Assembly (NCBI GenBank): GCA_046498365.1
Contig: JAWOAV010000070.1
Coordinates: 1 to 61,257, forward strand
From: B1SED10-16 sp046498365
GTDB taxonomy: Bacteria; Desulfobacterota; Desulfobacteria; Desulfobacterales; Desulfosalsimonadaceae
DNA: 61,257 bases
Direction: 5' to 3'
Part shown: positions 42,874 through 52,533 of the stretch, one piece after another
Layout: each line of letters opens with the position of its first letter
How positions within the stretch are numbered: the first letter of the stretch is position 1
Position numbers and translations under genes: made by a program
Notes under the pieces: generated by a model
Told to the model about the DNA's origin: nothing
Seen by the model: the letters and a program-made list of their open reading frames with translations, nothing else
Databases searched by the model: none

Positions 42874-45864
42874 ATGAATTTTATGCAACAGACCGATCCC
42901 AGAAATCCCGATCTTGAAACCGGCAGCCGTATCGGCGGATACATTGTTGAAAAAATTGCGGAAATTCCAGAAATCGCCGCATTTTACTATGAACTCGCGC
43001 ATACAGCCACGGGTGCGCGGCATATACACGTCAGCCGGCCGGATTCGGAAAACGCTTTTGCCGTAACATTGAAAACCGTTCCCCGCGATTCTACCGGGGT
43101 CGCCCATATCCTGGAACACACCGCTCTTTGCGGTTCTGCCAAATATCCGGTGAAGGACCCTTTTTTTTCAATGATGAAGCGCAGCCTGAACACCTTTATG
43201 AACGCCCTTACCGCCTCGGACTGGACCATGTACCCGTTTGCCACCCAGAACCGAAAAGACTACTACAACCTGATGGCCGTATACCTGGATTCGGTTTTTC
43301 ACCCCCGCCTGGATCGCCTGAGCTTCATGCAGGAAGGACACCGGCTGGACGTTGAACCGGACGCGGATGCGCCGGATGGTTTCCGACTGGTTTACAAGGG
43401 GGTTGTCTATAATGAAATGAAAGGCGCCATGTCGTCGCCGGATCAGGTCATGGGTCGCTCCATTCTGAATGCCCTTTACCCGGACACCACGTATAGCTAC
43501 AATTCGGGCGGGAAACCCGAGGAAATTCCGAAGCTGACCCACAACGCCCTGCATGAATTTCACCGGTACCATTACCACCCCAGCAATGCTTTTTTTTATA
43601 CCTATGGCGATTTTCCGCTCAAAGACCATCTTGTGTTTATCGAAGAGACGGTTTTATCCGATTACTCCCACATCCATCCGGATACCGAAGTGCCGTCCCA
43701 GCCCCGCTGGAAAAGCCCGAAAGCCGCAACGTATTATTATGCAGCGGACCCGGAAGAGCACCTCGAAAAAAAATGCCAGGCATGCCTCGCATGGCTCGGC
43801 CCCGATATACGGGATGCATTTGAAGTCCTCGTAATGACCGTGATCGAGCAGGTACTCATCGGCAATTCCGGATCCCCATTGAGAAAAGCCTTGATGGATT
43901 CCGGGCTGGGATCCACCCTGAGCGACGGGTCCGGATACGATTCGGAAAACAAGGACACGATGTTTGCCTGCGGCTTAAAAGATGTAGAAGCGGATGCGGC
44001 AGAAGCGGTCGGGAACATCATCTTTGCGGTTTTACACGAGCTGGTTGAAAAAGGAATCGACCGGCGACTGGTCGAAACGGCCCTTCACCAGATTGAATTC
44101 CACCGGAAAGAAGTTTCCAATGCGCCGTTTCCCTACGGGCTGAAGCTTCTTCTGCGGTGCTGCGGAGACTGGGTCCACCATGGCGATCCGGCGGCGACCC
44201 TCCAGCTGGATTCCCTGCTCGAAAGATTCCACAGGGAGCTTGCAGAGGGAGGATTGATTGAAAAACGGATCCAGCGCTTTCTGCTGGACAACCCCCACCG
44301 GGCGCTCATCCTCCTGAAGCCCGACCCCGCGCTGGCGCAAAAACAAAACGAGCGGGAACAGGCGGAACTCGAAAAACTGCGCCTGAGCTTATCGGAATCG
44401 GATATCCAAAAAATCAGGGAGGATTCCCTCCGCCTTGCTGCACGCCAGGATGAAGCGGAAGACCTCTCCTGTCTGCCGACCCTTGCGCTTGAGGACATTT
44501 CCCCCGACATCCTGACAATCTCTCCAAGCAGCGCAGCAGACGATCTTTCAATGATCCGTTATGAACAACCCACTTCGGGAATCTTTTACTACACCGCAGT
44601 GATGGGACTCAAATCGCTGCCGGAAGACCTCCTGCCGCTGGTTTCGTTTTTCTGCCACACCGCAACCCGCATCGGCTGCCGGGGCATCGATTACGTGGAA
44701 ATGGCCAGAAGAATCGACCAGTATACCGGCGGGTTGGGCCTGAGCGTTTCGGCGGGAAACAGCTTCCGCCAAAAGGAGGACGCCTGCCTGCCGATGGTGA
44801 CCCTTTCCGGCAAGTCGCTTTCAAAAAATACCGGAGAAATGCTGGACATCATCGAAAACCTGCTGTGCGCGTTCGACTTTTCAGATCTGGAGCGGTTGAA
44901 GACGCTTTTGCTGGAAGTCCGGTCCGACATGGAATCCTCGGTGGTCCACAACGGCCACCGCCTTGCCATATCCCTTGCCGCAAGAAACTTTTCCGGCGCC
45001 GGCGCCCTGAACGAAACCTGGCACGGCATCTACCAGTTGCAATTCATAAAACAACTGACACAGGATCTTTCAAAAGAAAAACTCGAGGCCATCTCCGGCG
45101 ACTTGCGCCGGATCGCAAGCTTCCTGTTTAGGCGAAACAACATCAAAACGGTCCTTACCGGAGAAAAATTGGATATCGATAAAGCCGCAGACATTGTAGA
45201 ATCCGTCTACACGCGGCTCGGCACCGATCCGGATGCGGGGTTTGCGCCGCCCCAGTACCGGCTTGAACCGGAAAGTCCCTACGAAGGATGGGCAACGTCC
45301 ACCGCCGTGTCCTTTGTGGCCAGGGTTATGGAAACCAGGCGACTGGATCACGAAGATGCGCCGGCGCTGGCGGTCTTGAGCAAACTTTTGAAATCCATGT
45401 ACCTGCACCGGGAAATCAGGGAAAAAGGCGGGGCGTACGGCGGTTTTTCCATGTACCAGAGTGAAAACGGTCTTTTTTATTTCGGATCCTACCGGGATCC
45501 GCATATTGAAAACACGCTTGCGGTGTACGACGGGGTACTTTCCTTTATGGAGACGGGACACTGCAATGAGGACGATATCAAGGAAGCGATTCTACAGGTC
45601 TGCGCCGATATCGACCATCCGGATCCGCCGCAGAATGCCGCCAGAAAGGATTTTTACCGCAGGCTGACCGGATTGTCCGACGATATGCGCAGGCAGTTCA
45701 AACAAAAACTGCTCACGGTAGACATGGAAGCGGTGAAAAATACCGCCCGCCGGTATTTTGCGAAGAAAAACACCCCCTCGGGCGTGGCGGTCATATCCAG
45801 CGAAGAAAAACTGGCGGCGGCCAATGAAAAATTGGGGGGGAGATTGAAGATATACCGCATTTAG
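42874..45864 (+). CDS. M16C metallopeptidase, presequence protease-like
   Basis: A 996-residue zinc peptidase of the M16C group, related to presequence protease/Cym1 and bacterial homologs that degrade short peptides. The inverted zinc motif HILEH is at residues 78-82 and the downstream Glu ligand lies in VYNEMKGAMSSP. The C-terminal half is the inactive-homology half expected in this family (REKGGAYGGFSMYQSENGLF). Two Met codons compete for the start (42874 and 42883), and GGAGAA is close to the first. There is no signal peptide, so it is probably cytosolic. The stop codon lies three bases before repeat copy E. Confidence 0.93.
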   Translation: MNFMQQTDPRNPDLETGSRIGGYIVEKIAEIPEIAAFYYELAHTATGARHIHVSRPDSENAFAVTLKTVPRDSTGVAHILEHTALCGSAKYPVKDPFFSMMKRSLNTFMNALTASDWTMYPFATQNRKDYYNLMAVYLDSVFHPRLDRLSFMQEGHRLDVEPDADAPDGFRLVYKGVVYNEMKGAMSSPDQVMGRSILNALYPDTTYSYNSGGKPEEIPKLTHNALHEFHRYHYHPSNAFFYTYGDFPLKDHLVFIEETVLSDYSHIHPDTEVPSQPRWKSPKAATYYYAADPEEHLEKKCQACLAWLGPDIRDAFEVLVMTVIEQVLIGNSGSPLRKALMDSGLGSTLSDGSGYDSENKDTMFACGLKDVEADAAEAVGNIIFAVLHELVEKGIDRRLVETALHQIEFHRKEVSNAPFPYGLKLLLRCCGDWVHHGDPAATLQLDSLLERFHRELAEGGLIEKRIQRFLLDNPHRALILLKPDPALAQKQNEREQAELEKLRLSLSESDIQKIREDSLRLAARQDEAEDLSCLPTLALEDISPDILTISPSSAADDLSMIRYEQPTSGIFYYTAVMGLKSLPEDLLPLVSFFCHTATRIGCRGIDYVEMARRIDQYTGGLGLSVSAGNSFRQKEDACLPMVTLSGKSLSKNTGEMLDIIENLLCAFDFSDLERLKTLLLEVRSDMESSVVHNGHRLAISLAARNFSGAGALNETWHGIYQLQFIKQLTQDLSKEKLEAISGDLRRIASFLFRRNNIKTVLTGEKLDIDKAADIVESVYTRLGTDPDAGFAPPQYRLEPESPYEGWATSTAVSFVARVMETRRLDHEDAPALAVLSKLLKSMYLHREIREKGGAYGGFSMYQSENGLFYFGSYRDPHIENTLAVYDGVLSFMETGHCNEDDIKEAILQVCADIDHPDPPQNAARKDFYRRLTGLSDDMRRQFKQKLLTVDMEAVKNTARRYFAKKNTPSGVAVISSEEKLAAANEKLGGRLKIYRI

Positions 45865-45867
45865 GTA

Positions 45868-46021
45868 TGACGACTTCGCAAAAAGTCCAATATCTGCGTT
45901 GCGCGCAATTTTTGAAGAATCTCACGTACGGCTAAGTACGCTCAATTCTTCAAAAATTGCACGCGCCTTGATCTTGAACTTTTTTCAAAGCCGTCTGATC
46001 AAGACTTTTACGGAGCCATCA
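45868..46021. repeat. MITE-like palindromic repeat, copy E
   Basis: A 154-bp copy lying between the convergent M16C protease and DUF2520 genes. The internal palindrome (AATTTTTGAAGAATCTCACG facing TTCTTCAAAAATTGCACGCG) is the best preserved of the set. Confidence 0.9.
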
Positions 46022-46072
46022 GTTATAATCCGCTTTCAATTGCAATTGTAAATTCCGCCCCCGTAGGGACCC

Positions 46073-46957
46073 TTACCCCGAGAGAGCCGACAGCAGCTCT
46101 CGCCTCTTTTCATCGGAGATGCTGCCGCGTTCGGAGGCAATTTCAACGGTATGCTTTCCGAGCAATTGATAAAGCGCAAGCATTTGCGGTGTATCCCGGC
46201 GTATCGTCGCAACGTGCGCCCGGACGATGGCCGTATCCCCCCGCACGATTGGTCCGGTCAGGGCATCAACGGGCCCGCTGTTTTCGATATTGCCAAGGGT
46301 TCCCATTATCAGCGGCTTTAAAATGGCAAAGCCCTTTTCCGGATCGACCCCGGAGGCGCCAAGCAGCGCCATAGCGGATTTCATGAGCGTGACCAGGTAA
46401 TTTGATGCCACCACGGCTGCAGCATGATAGATCATTTTCCCTGCCGTATCGATTTGAAACGGCGTCGCCCCCAAGGCTTCCGCCATTATCCGGGCCCTTT
46501 CCACGGCTTCCCGGTCCCCCTCAATGCCCATCATGATGCCTTCAAACGGATTTTTTCCGTAAGGAGCGGCCCCGAAGCTCTGCAGCGGATGAATGGATCC
46601 TGTTTGAAAACCGGCATCGGCAAGAGAAGCCAATTCGGTCGACGAAAGGGCACCGCTGCAATGAAACGCAGCGGCCCCCTTTTTCATGCCGGCGTGTACG
46701 GCCATATCTTCGGCCGTATGCCGGATAACGTCGTCCGGCGTTGTAACAAGGACGAAATCGGCCTCCCCGGTGACCTCCCAGGGAAACGTCGAAACATTTG
46801 CGCCTTGATAACCGGCAATATCCGATACCCGCCTGGCCGAGGAAAGGCTTCTGCTGGCAAATCCGGAAGGCGTATAACCCGCGTCGGAAAGCGCTCTGGC
46901 AAAGGCCGTGCCGGCGCGGCCGCATCCGATGATGGCAAAGGACTCTTTCGTGGCCAT
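46073..46957 (-). CDS. Rossmann-fold DUF2520-family protein
   Basis: A 294-residue protein with an N-terminal NAD(P)-binding motif (FAIIGCGRAGTAFARALSDA) and a helical C-terminal DUF2520-type domain (GKMIYHAAAVVASNYLVTLM). HPLQSFGAAPYGKNPFEGI lies between them. The layout resembles 6-phosphogluconate dehydrogenase-like and F420-dependent reductase folds, but the reaction is unknown. The ATG at 46957 has AGGAGG just upstream. It follows the acyl-CoA synthetase gene by 37 bases and is the last gene of the long ffh-to-DUF2520 run. Confidence 0.88.
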   Translation of the reverse strand: MATKESFAIIGCGRAGTAFARALSDAGYTPSGFASRSLSSARRVSDIAGYQGANVSTFPWEVTGEADFVLVTTPDDVIRHTAEDMAVHAGMKKGAAAFHCSGALSSTELASLADAGFQTGSIHPLQSFGAAPYGKNPFEGIMMGIEGDREAVERARIMAEALGATPFQIDTAGKMIYHAAAVVASNYLVTLMKSAMALLGASGVDPEKGFAILKPLIMGTLGNIENSGPVDALTGPIVRGDTAIVRAHVATIRRDTPQMLALYQLLGKHTVEIASERGSISDEKRRELLSALSG

Positions 46958-46994
46958 ACTCCTCCTTTGTGGCCTGCGTACTTTTGATGCAAAA

Positions 46995-49124
46995 TTACCC
47001 GATATCACCGCCGTTTTCAAAGGTGATGATAATGTCTGCAACCGTTGCCCCTTTCCCTTTTTCATGAACCAGGAGCGGGTTGATATCGAGTTCCTTGATC
47101 TGCGGATTATCCATGACCATGTTGGAAAGGCTGACGAGCATTTTTTCTAAAGTTTCAATATCCGCCTCGGGCTTACCCCGGAAGCCGGTGAGCACCTCGA
47201 ACCCCTTTATGCCCGTTATCATCCGGCGCGCGTTGTTTCGTCCGATGGGGGCCAGCCGGAAGGTAACGTTCTTAAACAGCTCCACGTAAATACCCCCCAG
47301 CCCGAACATGAGCAAATGACCGAATTCCGGGTCCTTGCTGACGCCCAGGATCACCTCCTGCCCGGCAGGCGCCATTTTCTGCACCAGCACCCCTTCAATC
47401 ACGGCATCCGGCTTATACGCAGCTGCATTTTTCACAATCTCATCATAGGCTTTTGCAACCGCCTCCGGATTCTTCAACCCCAAAACCACGCCGCCGGCAT
47501 CCGATTTGTGCAGTATATCGGAGGATGCGATCTTCATCACCACCGGGTATCCGATCTTATCGGCAATTGCAGCGGCATCATCCGCCGAGGCGGCAATTTC
47601 CATGGGGGGGAGCTCGAACCCATAGCATTTCAACAATTCGGCGCCGTCATATTCCCCCAAAACCATTTTTCCGCTTTCTATGGATTGCGCTACGATCCGG
47701 CCAGCCTTTTCCCGATCAAAGCGCAGGTCATACTGGGGAAGAATTTTCCGGGTCAGCCACTTGGTGGCCTCGTAGAGTTTGCCCATTGCCTTGGCGGCAT
47801 TTTCCGGAAACGAATACACGGGCACGTGGTTTTCATGAAGGTACTTCACCCCGGCGGATACGTCCACGACCCCCATGAAACAGCATATGATGGGCTTTGT
47901 CGTCTCCCGGTAAATAGAGACGATGGCTTTGGCGGTGCCAATGGCGTCGGTCATGGACTGGGGAGTAAGAATCATCAGTACGCAGTCGACACCTTCATCA
48001 TTAATCACCGCTTCCAGGGCATACCGGTAGCGGTCGCTGGAGGCGTCCCCGATGACATCCACCGGGTTGTTAAAATTGGCTGTCGGCGGAAGATACTGGT
48101 GCAGGATATCGTCGGTATTTTTACTGAAACGCGCCAGCTTCAACCCGGATATTTCACTCATGTCCGTGGCGATAATCCCCGGACCGCCAGCATTGGTGAT
48201 GATTGCCACGCGATTTCCATCGGGGATCCGGCCGGCGCCAAAGGCAATGGCGTAATCGAACAGGCTGTCGACGGTATCCACCCGTATGATACCGGACGCG
48301 TCAAAAATGGCATTGTAGACGGCCTCGGTGCCGGCAATGGATCCGGTATGCGATGAGGCTGCACTGGCACCGGCCGCGGTTTTTCCGGACTTGATCACCA
48401 GTATCGGCGTTGGTCTGTGCCCGGACACAATGTGCTTTACTTCGTGTATAATGCCAGGGCGCATGCGGAGGGCTTCCATGTAAATCATGATAACATGGGT
48501 TTCCGGGTCCTTGTGATAGTATCGGAGCAAATCGAGTTCATCGACATCCGCCTTGTTGCCGATGGAAACAAACTTGGAAAAACCGAACCCCCGGGACTGG
48601 GCGAAATCAAGGACCGATGTGCACAGGGCGCCGCTCTGGGAAATAAACGAGATGTTGCCGAACTCCGGCATATGCGTTGAAAAACTGGCGTTCAAGCGCA
48701 CATCCCCGTGGGGATTGATAACGCCCAGGCAGTTGGGGCCAATGAGCCGTATGTCGGCTTTACGGCATATGCGGGCGATCTCCTCTTCGATTTCCGCCCC
48801 CTCCCCGCCAATTTCCTTGAAACCCGCAGACACAATCACAAGGCCCTTGACGTTCTTCTTGACGCAATCCTTTACCGCTTCGAGCGCCGCTTTTGGCGGC
48901 AGGATGATCATACCCAGGTCAATGTCATCGTCAATGTCCAGAACGCTTTTATAGCAGGGCACGCACAGAATGGACCTGGCGCCGGGATTGACCGGGTAAA
49001 GCGTCCCCTTGAATTCGCCGCGAAGCAGATTGGCAAAAATGTCGTGCCCGACCTTCCCTTTGGTGGATGATGCGCCGATAACCGCAACCGCCCGGGGTTT
49101 GAATATTGCGTCAAGTTTGTCCAT
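46995..49124 (-). CDS. Acetyl/acyl-CoA synthetase (ADP-forming), fused alpha-beta
   Basis: A 709-residue protein of the ADP-forming acyl-CoA synthetase (nucleoside diphosphate-forming) superfamily, which couples acyl-CoA cleavage to ATP formation or the reverse. The alpha part has a CoA-binding start (KPRAVAVIGASSTKGKVGHD), the FISQSGALCTSVLDFAQSRG motif and the phospho-His region ASAASSHTGSIAG. The beta part is an ATP-grasp domain (KIGYPVVMKIASSDILHKSD, then GGVVLGLKN). The fused chain order is common in Desulfobacterota. The substrate acyl group cannot be read from sequence. It follows rsmI by 17 bases. Confidence 0.93.
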   Translation of the reverse strand: MDKLDAIFKPRAVAVIGASSTKGKVGHDIFANLLRGEFKGTLYPVNPGARSILCVPCYKSVLDIDDDIDLGMIILPPKAALEAVKDCVKKNVKGLVIVSAGFKEIGGEGAEIEEEIARICRKADIRLIGPNCLGVINPHGDVRLNASFSTHMPEFGNISFISQSGALCTSVLDFAQSRGFGFSKFVSIGNKADVDELDLLRYYHKDPETHVIMIYMEALRMRPGIIHEVKHIVSGHRPTPILVIKSGKTAAGASAASSHTGSIAGTEAVYNAIFDASGIIRVDTVDSLFDYAIAFGAGRIPDGNRVAIITNAGGPGIIATDMSEISGLKLARFSKNTDDILHQYLPPTANFNNPVDVIGDASSDRYRYALEAVINDEGVDCVLMILTPQSMTDAIGTAKAIVSIYRETTKPIICCFMGVVDVSAGVKYLHENHVPVYSFPENAAKAMGKLYEATKWLTRKILPQYDLRFDREKAGRIVAQSIESGKMVLGEYDGAELLKCYGFELPPMEIAASADDAAAIADKIGYPVVMKIASSDILHKSDAGGVVLGLKNPEAVAKAYDEIVKNAAAYKPDAVIEGVLVQKMAPAGQEVILGVSKDPEFGHLLMFGLGGIYVELFKNVTFRLAPIGRNNARRMITGIKGFEVLTGFRGKPEADIETLEKMLVSLSNMVMDNPQIKELDINPLLVHEKGKGATVADIIITFENGGDIG

Positions 49125-49141
49125 TTACCGATTCTCCTTTT

Positions 49142-50035
49142 TCATCGTCTTTCATCGTCGCTCCCGTCCGTTTCGCCCCGGGATTTGATCGTCAATATTT
49201 CCTGGTAAATTTCGTTTTTGGATACATTATAACGCTTTGCAAGCCTTGCTGCAAGCTTCGACGGGGACAGCTGGTTTTCCGCCATCGAAGCCCGGATGTC
49301 TTCTTCGAGCCGATTGCTGTCCACCTTCTCTTCGTCCGGCTTTCCCGCAACCAGAAGCGTCACTTCCCCTTTGATCGAGGCCCGTTTTTCCAGTTCTTCG
49401 ATGAGAAGGGAAACCGGCCCCCTGAGAAACTCCTCGTGAATCTTGGTCAACTCCCGCGCCATAACGGCATACCGGTCGCCCATGTGACGCTCTATTGCCA
49501 AAAGCAACGAAAGCAGGCGCTTTGGCGATTCATAAAAAACAAGTGTTTCTTTTCTCCCGGACAGGCCCTGCAGCAGCGCATCCTGAGCGCTTTTTTTCCG
49601 GGGGGGAAAACCGACAAAGCAAAACATGTCCGAAGGCATGGCAGAAGCGGAAATGGCAGTCACGAGCGCAGAGGCCCCCGGCAGGGGGACCACTTTTATA
49701 CCGGCGGAAATGGCTTTTTTGACGAGGCGATACCCGGGGTCGGATACCGAGGGGGTCCCGGCATTGGACACCAGGGCAACACTTTTTCCAGCGGCCAGTT
49801 GTTCCACCAGCCGGTCTGCGCACTGGTTTTCGTTGTGTTCGTGACAGGGGGTCATTGTCCCACGAATGTGAAAGAAGGAGAGGAGGCGCAAAGTATGGCG
49901 GGTGTCTTCCGCAGCGATCACATCAACGCTTTTCAGGATATCCACGGCACGGAAGGTCATGTCCTGGAGGTTACCGATGGGGGTGGCGACAATATAGAGA
50001 ACGCCTTTTTCCGCCCTGTTTTTTCCGTCATCCAT
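49142..50035 (-). CDS. rsmI: 16S rRNA 2'-O-methyltransferase RsmI
   Basis: RsmI methylates the ribose of cytidine 1402 in 16S rRNA. The 297-residue tetrapyrrole-methylase-fold protein starts near MDDGKNRAEKGVLYIVATPI and contains GNLQDMTFRAVDILK, EDTRHTLRLL, SNAGTPSVSDPGYRLV and LPGASALVTAISASA. The ATG at 50035 overlaps the yraN stop codon, showing translational coupling. The C-terminal tail (RLAKRYNVSKNEIYQEILTI) looks like a small helical add-on domain seen in some RsmI proteins. Confidence 0.96.
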   Translation of the reverse strand: MDDGKNRAEKGVLYIVATPIGNLQDMTFRAVDILKSVDVIAAEDTRHTLRLLSFFHIRGTMTPCHEHNENQCADRLVEQLAAGKSVALVSNAGTPSVSDPGYRLVKKAISAGIKVVPLPGASALVTAISASAMPSDMFCFVGFPPRKKSAQDALLQGLSGRKETLVFYESPKRLLSLLLAIERHMGDRYAVMARELTKIHEEFLRGPVSLLIEELEKRASIKGEVTLLVAGKPDEEKVDSNRLEEDIRASMAENQLSPSKLAARLAKRYNVSKNEIYQEILTIKSRGETDGSDDERR

Positions 50036-50405
50036 AAGCGAGAGCAAACGCGTTTTTGATTACTTCGATGTTGCTTTCCGGATGGGCGCCGCAGGCATTG
50101 ACGGTAACCACGTCAAATCGCGCCTTCTGGTGGATGCCGTTGTTTGATTTCAGGTAGCCCAGTGCAACCATGGAAATCTTTCGCTGCTTGGCTTTGCTCA
50201 CGGATGCCCTGGCGGTACCGAACCGGCCGCTCCGGCGGGACTTTACCTCGACAAAAACGATCGTTTCGCCGTCCATGGCGATAAGATCGATTTCTCCAAA
50301 GCGATTTTTGTAGTTGGTCTCGACAATCCGGTACCCTTCTGCTGCAAGGTGCCTTGCGGCCAGATTTTCACCGAATTGTCCGTATTGCTGTCGTTCATGC
50401 GGCAT
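50028..50405 (-). CDS. YraN family endonuclease-like protein (UPF0102)
   Basis: A 125-residue protein of the UPF0102/YraN family with a restriction-endonuclease-like fold. Conserved elements are QFGENLAARHLAAEGYRIV, the NYKNRFGEIDLIAMDGETIV stretch and FVEVKSRRSGRFG, which hold the typical Glu, Asp and E-x-K residues. It overlaps rsmI by eight bases and follows rnhB. The biological role of the family is not settled. Confidence 0.94.
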   Translation of the reverse strand: MPHERQQYGQFGENLAARHLAAEGYRIVETNYKNRFGEIDLIAMDGETIVFVEVKSRRSGRFGTARASVSKAKQRKISMVALGYLKSNNGIHQKARFDVVTVNACGAHPESNIEVIKNAFALAYG

Positions 50406-50575
50406 CTACGCAGGTACTTTCCGTGCAGTTAAAGGGCAATTTCCACCGGTCGGCACCGGATATTGCCCAGGCAAGACCCGGTGCCGCCCGGCTGAAATTG
50501 ATCATTTCGTATGACCAGAGATCAGGGAAACAGGGCTCTCGCAAGGGGTGCCGCGACGATAGGGTTTTTTGAAAA

Positions 50576-51241
50576 TCAATTGCGGACGGCAAAGAGTTCC
50601 CCCTGCTTCAAAATCGCGCCGCCCGTCCCCTTGAAGCTTCGGCGATGGATGGGGCAGCATCCGAACTGCGCTATGGCTTCCAGGTGGGCTTTCGTGCCGT
50701 ATCCCTTGTGCCCGGAAAAATTAAACTCCGGATAATCTGCGTGATAGGCCTCCATGATCCTGTCGCGCGTGACCTTGGCCACGATGGAAGCTGCGGCAAT
50801 GGAAATGGATTTTCCATCTCCGCCCACGATGGTTTCCTGTTTCAGTGCAAGCGGCTTTTTCATGAATATGGCAGGCGAAATGGCGCGATTGCCGTCGATA
50901 AGCAGGCAATCCGGAAATGGGTCCAGGTTCTCCACCGCTATCGCCATGGCCGTCAGGGATGCCTGCAGGATATTGATCCGGTCGATCACGACCGGATCAA
51001 CGATACCAATGCCGATACTGATCGCTTCCCGGTATATTTCGTCATACAGCATGCTTCTTTTGGTGGCCGTCAGGCGCTTGGAATCGGTCACTCCGTCAAC
51101 GGAAAAACCACGCGGAAGGCGGACCGCCGCGGAAACCACCGGCCCGGCAAGGGGTCCGCGGCCCGCTTCATCCACCCCCGCCACCTTAGCAAAGCCTTCA
51201 TCAAAGGCCTTTTTCTCATACAGCCACGTGGATTGACACAT
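50576..51241 (-). CDS. rnhB: Ribonuclease HII
   Basis: RNase HII cuts the RNA strand of RNA-DNA hybrids and single ribonucleotides in DNA. The catalytic acidic residues are visible in KVAGVDEAGRGPLAGPVVSA (Asp-Glu) and VENLDPFPDCLLIDGN, with SIVAKVTRDRIM and the HKGYGTKAHLEAI motif towards the C-terminus. The start at 51241 was chosen because AGGAAGG lies just before it. An ATG nine codons earlier lacks one. It sits between rplS and yraN in the common order. Confidence 0.95.
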   Translation of the reverse strand: MCQSTWLYEKKAFDEGFAKVAGVDEAGRGPLAGPVVSAAVRLPRGFSVDGVTDSKRLTATKRSMLYDEIYREAISIGIGIVDPVVIDRINILQASLTAMAIAVENLDPFPDCLLIDGNRAISPAIFMKKPLALKQETIVGGDGKSISIAAASIVAKVTRDRIMEAYHADYPEFNFSGHKGYGTKAHLEAIAQFGCCPIHRRSFKGTGGAILKQGELFAVRN

Positions 51242-51348
51242 CCGGCCTTCCTGATCGGCAGTCTCCATGGAAATGGCCCTGTCTTTTCAGGCCCGGACAA
51301 AAACAATCCTTTCCGTTCGGGCACTGTATTCCGGTTTTCGATCCGGCC

Positions 51349-51693
51349 CTACTTCCTGCGCAGCTTCATGCGGGCGGCTTTTTCCTTGAGACCCCGGAGA
51401 TAATAAATCTTGGAACGCCGTACGCTGCCTTTTTCAACGACTTCAATCTTGTCAATGGCGGGAGAATTGGTGGGAAAGATCCGCTCTACGCCGATGCCGT
51501 AGGAAACCTTGCGCACCGTAAAGGAGGCGTCGGTTGTGCCGTTTTTCTTTCGGATGACAATGCCCTGAAATACCTGCACCCGCTCCTTTTCCCCCTCACG
51601 GATCCGGACATGAACCTTTACGCGGTCGCCGGGTGAAAACTCCTCCAGGTCCAAACGAAGATGCTCTTTTTCAATCTGCTTGATAACGTCCAT
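51349..51693 (-). CDS. rplS: 50S ribosomal protein L19
   Basis: L19 sits at the interface of the two ribosomal subunits. The 114-residue protein begins MDVIKQIEKEHLRLDLEEF and contains FSPGDRVKVHVRIREGEKER, FQGIVIRKKNGTTD, YGIGVERIFPTNSP and KIYYLRGLKEKAARMKLRR. AGAGGA lies upstream of the start. The longer upstream ORF reading has no L19 similarity. It follows the SPOUT methyltransferase and trmD, as in the classic rpsP-rimM-trmD-rplS cluster. Confidence 0.98.
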   Translation of the reverse strand: MDVIKQIEKEHLRLDLEEFSPGDRVKVHVRIREGEKERVQVFQGIVIRKKNGTTDASFTVRKVSYGIGVERIFPTNSPAIDKIEVVEKGSVRRSKIYYLRGLKEKAARMKLRRK

Positions 51694-51848
51694 GATATAT
51701 CCTCTCAACTGTTTTATCGGCTCCTGCCAGGTCAGAGACAAGACCGGATCCGCTTTATTGGTGTCGCCTTGCTTCAAAAAGGGACGACTTGCAAAACCGT
51801 GGCGCAGCAGCGCTTCCCCGTATTTTTATGAAAAGCAAACAAATATTT

Positions 51849-52430
51849 CTATATTCCGGTGTCCCTGTCCCCCAGTATCCGGTCCAGCATGATGGCCGCC
51901 GCCGACCGTACCGAAAGATGATTGTATCCGGATTTTCCACAAATGGGCGCCAGTATGTAATCCGCGATTTCCATGAATTCGTCCGCCAGTCCCCATGCGG
52001 TTCCCAAAGCAAGCAAATACACCCGGTTTTCGTTTTCAGGGGCCGCAAGAATCGTTTGAAACGCGGGAAAACCGATACTGCGCATATTTTTTACCGCACT
52101 GGTGGCGACGATTTTTACCTCTCCCCGGTAGTGTTGTTCAATATCGGCCTTCACTTCCTCCATACCGGACATGACCTTCACCAGGTCAAGGGCTCGCCCC
52201 CGGTCAGGGTTGTATGCCGCCCCGGCACCGTTTTGCCAGTGGGACACGATTTTTTCCGCCAGCACCTTCTGGTCTTCCAGAGGCGTTACCACGTAGAATC
52301 GTTCCACACCGTAGGTTTTCGCAGCCCGTGCGATATCATGAAGGTCCAGGTTGGTGATCGCCGACGCGATGGTTTCGTCTTTTCTGCCCTTTACAGGGTA
52401 ATGAACCAAGGCGATACTGAGTATTCCCAC
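51849..52430 (-). CDS. TrmD-associated SPOUT-type RNA methyltransferase
   Basis: A 193-residue protein of the small SPOUT methyltransferase family often found beside trmD in Deltaproteobacteria and some other anaerobes. It shows SIALVHYPVKGRKDETIASA at the N-terminus, DIARAAKTYGVERFYVVTPL, and a C-terminal LLALGTAWGLADEFMEIADY followed by GYNHLSVRSAAAIMLDRILG, the knotted SAM-binding end. It lies between trmD and rplS. The RNA target is not known from sequence. Confidence 0.9.
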   Translation of the reverse strand: MGILSIALVHYPVKGRKDETIASAITNLDLHDIARAAKTYGVERFYVVTPLEDQKVLAEKIVSHWQNGAGAAYNPDRGRALDLVKVMSGMEEVKADIEQHYRGEVKIVATSAVKNMRSIGFPAFQTILAAPENENRVYLLALGTAWGLADEFMEIADYILAPICGKSGYNHLSVRSAAAIMLDRILGDRDTGI

Positions 52431-52533
52431 TGAAACCGACCTGACCTGTTTTCACCGATGGGGTGATTTTCTGCCGCTGCGATGGTATACAGCCGTTTCC
52501 ACCGTTCGTCAATCATTCATTTTCGGGGTCATT

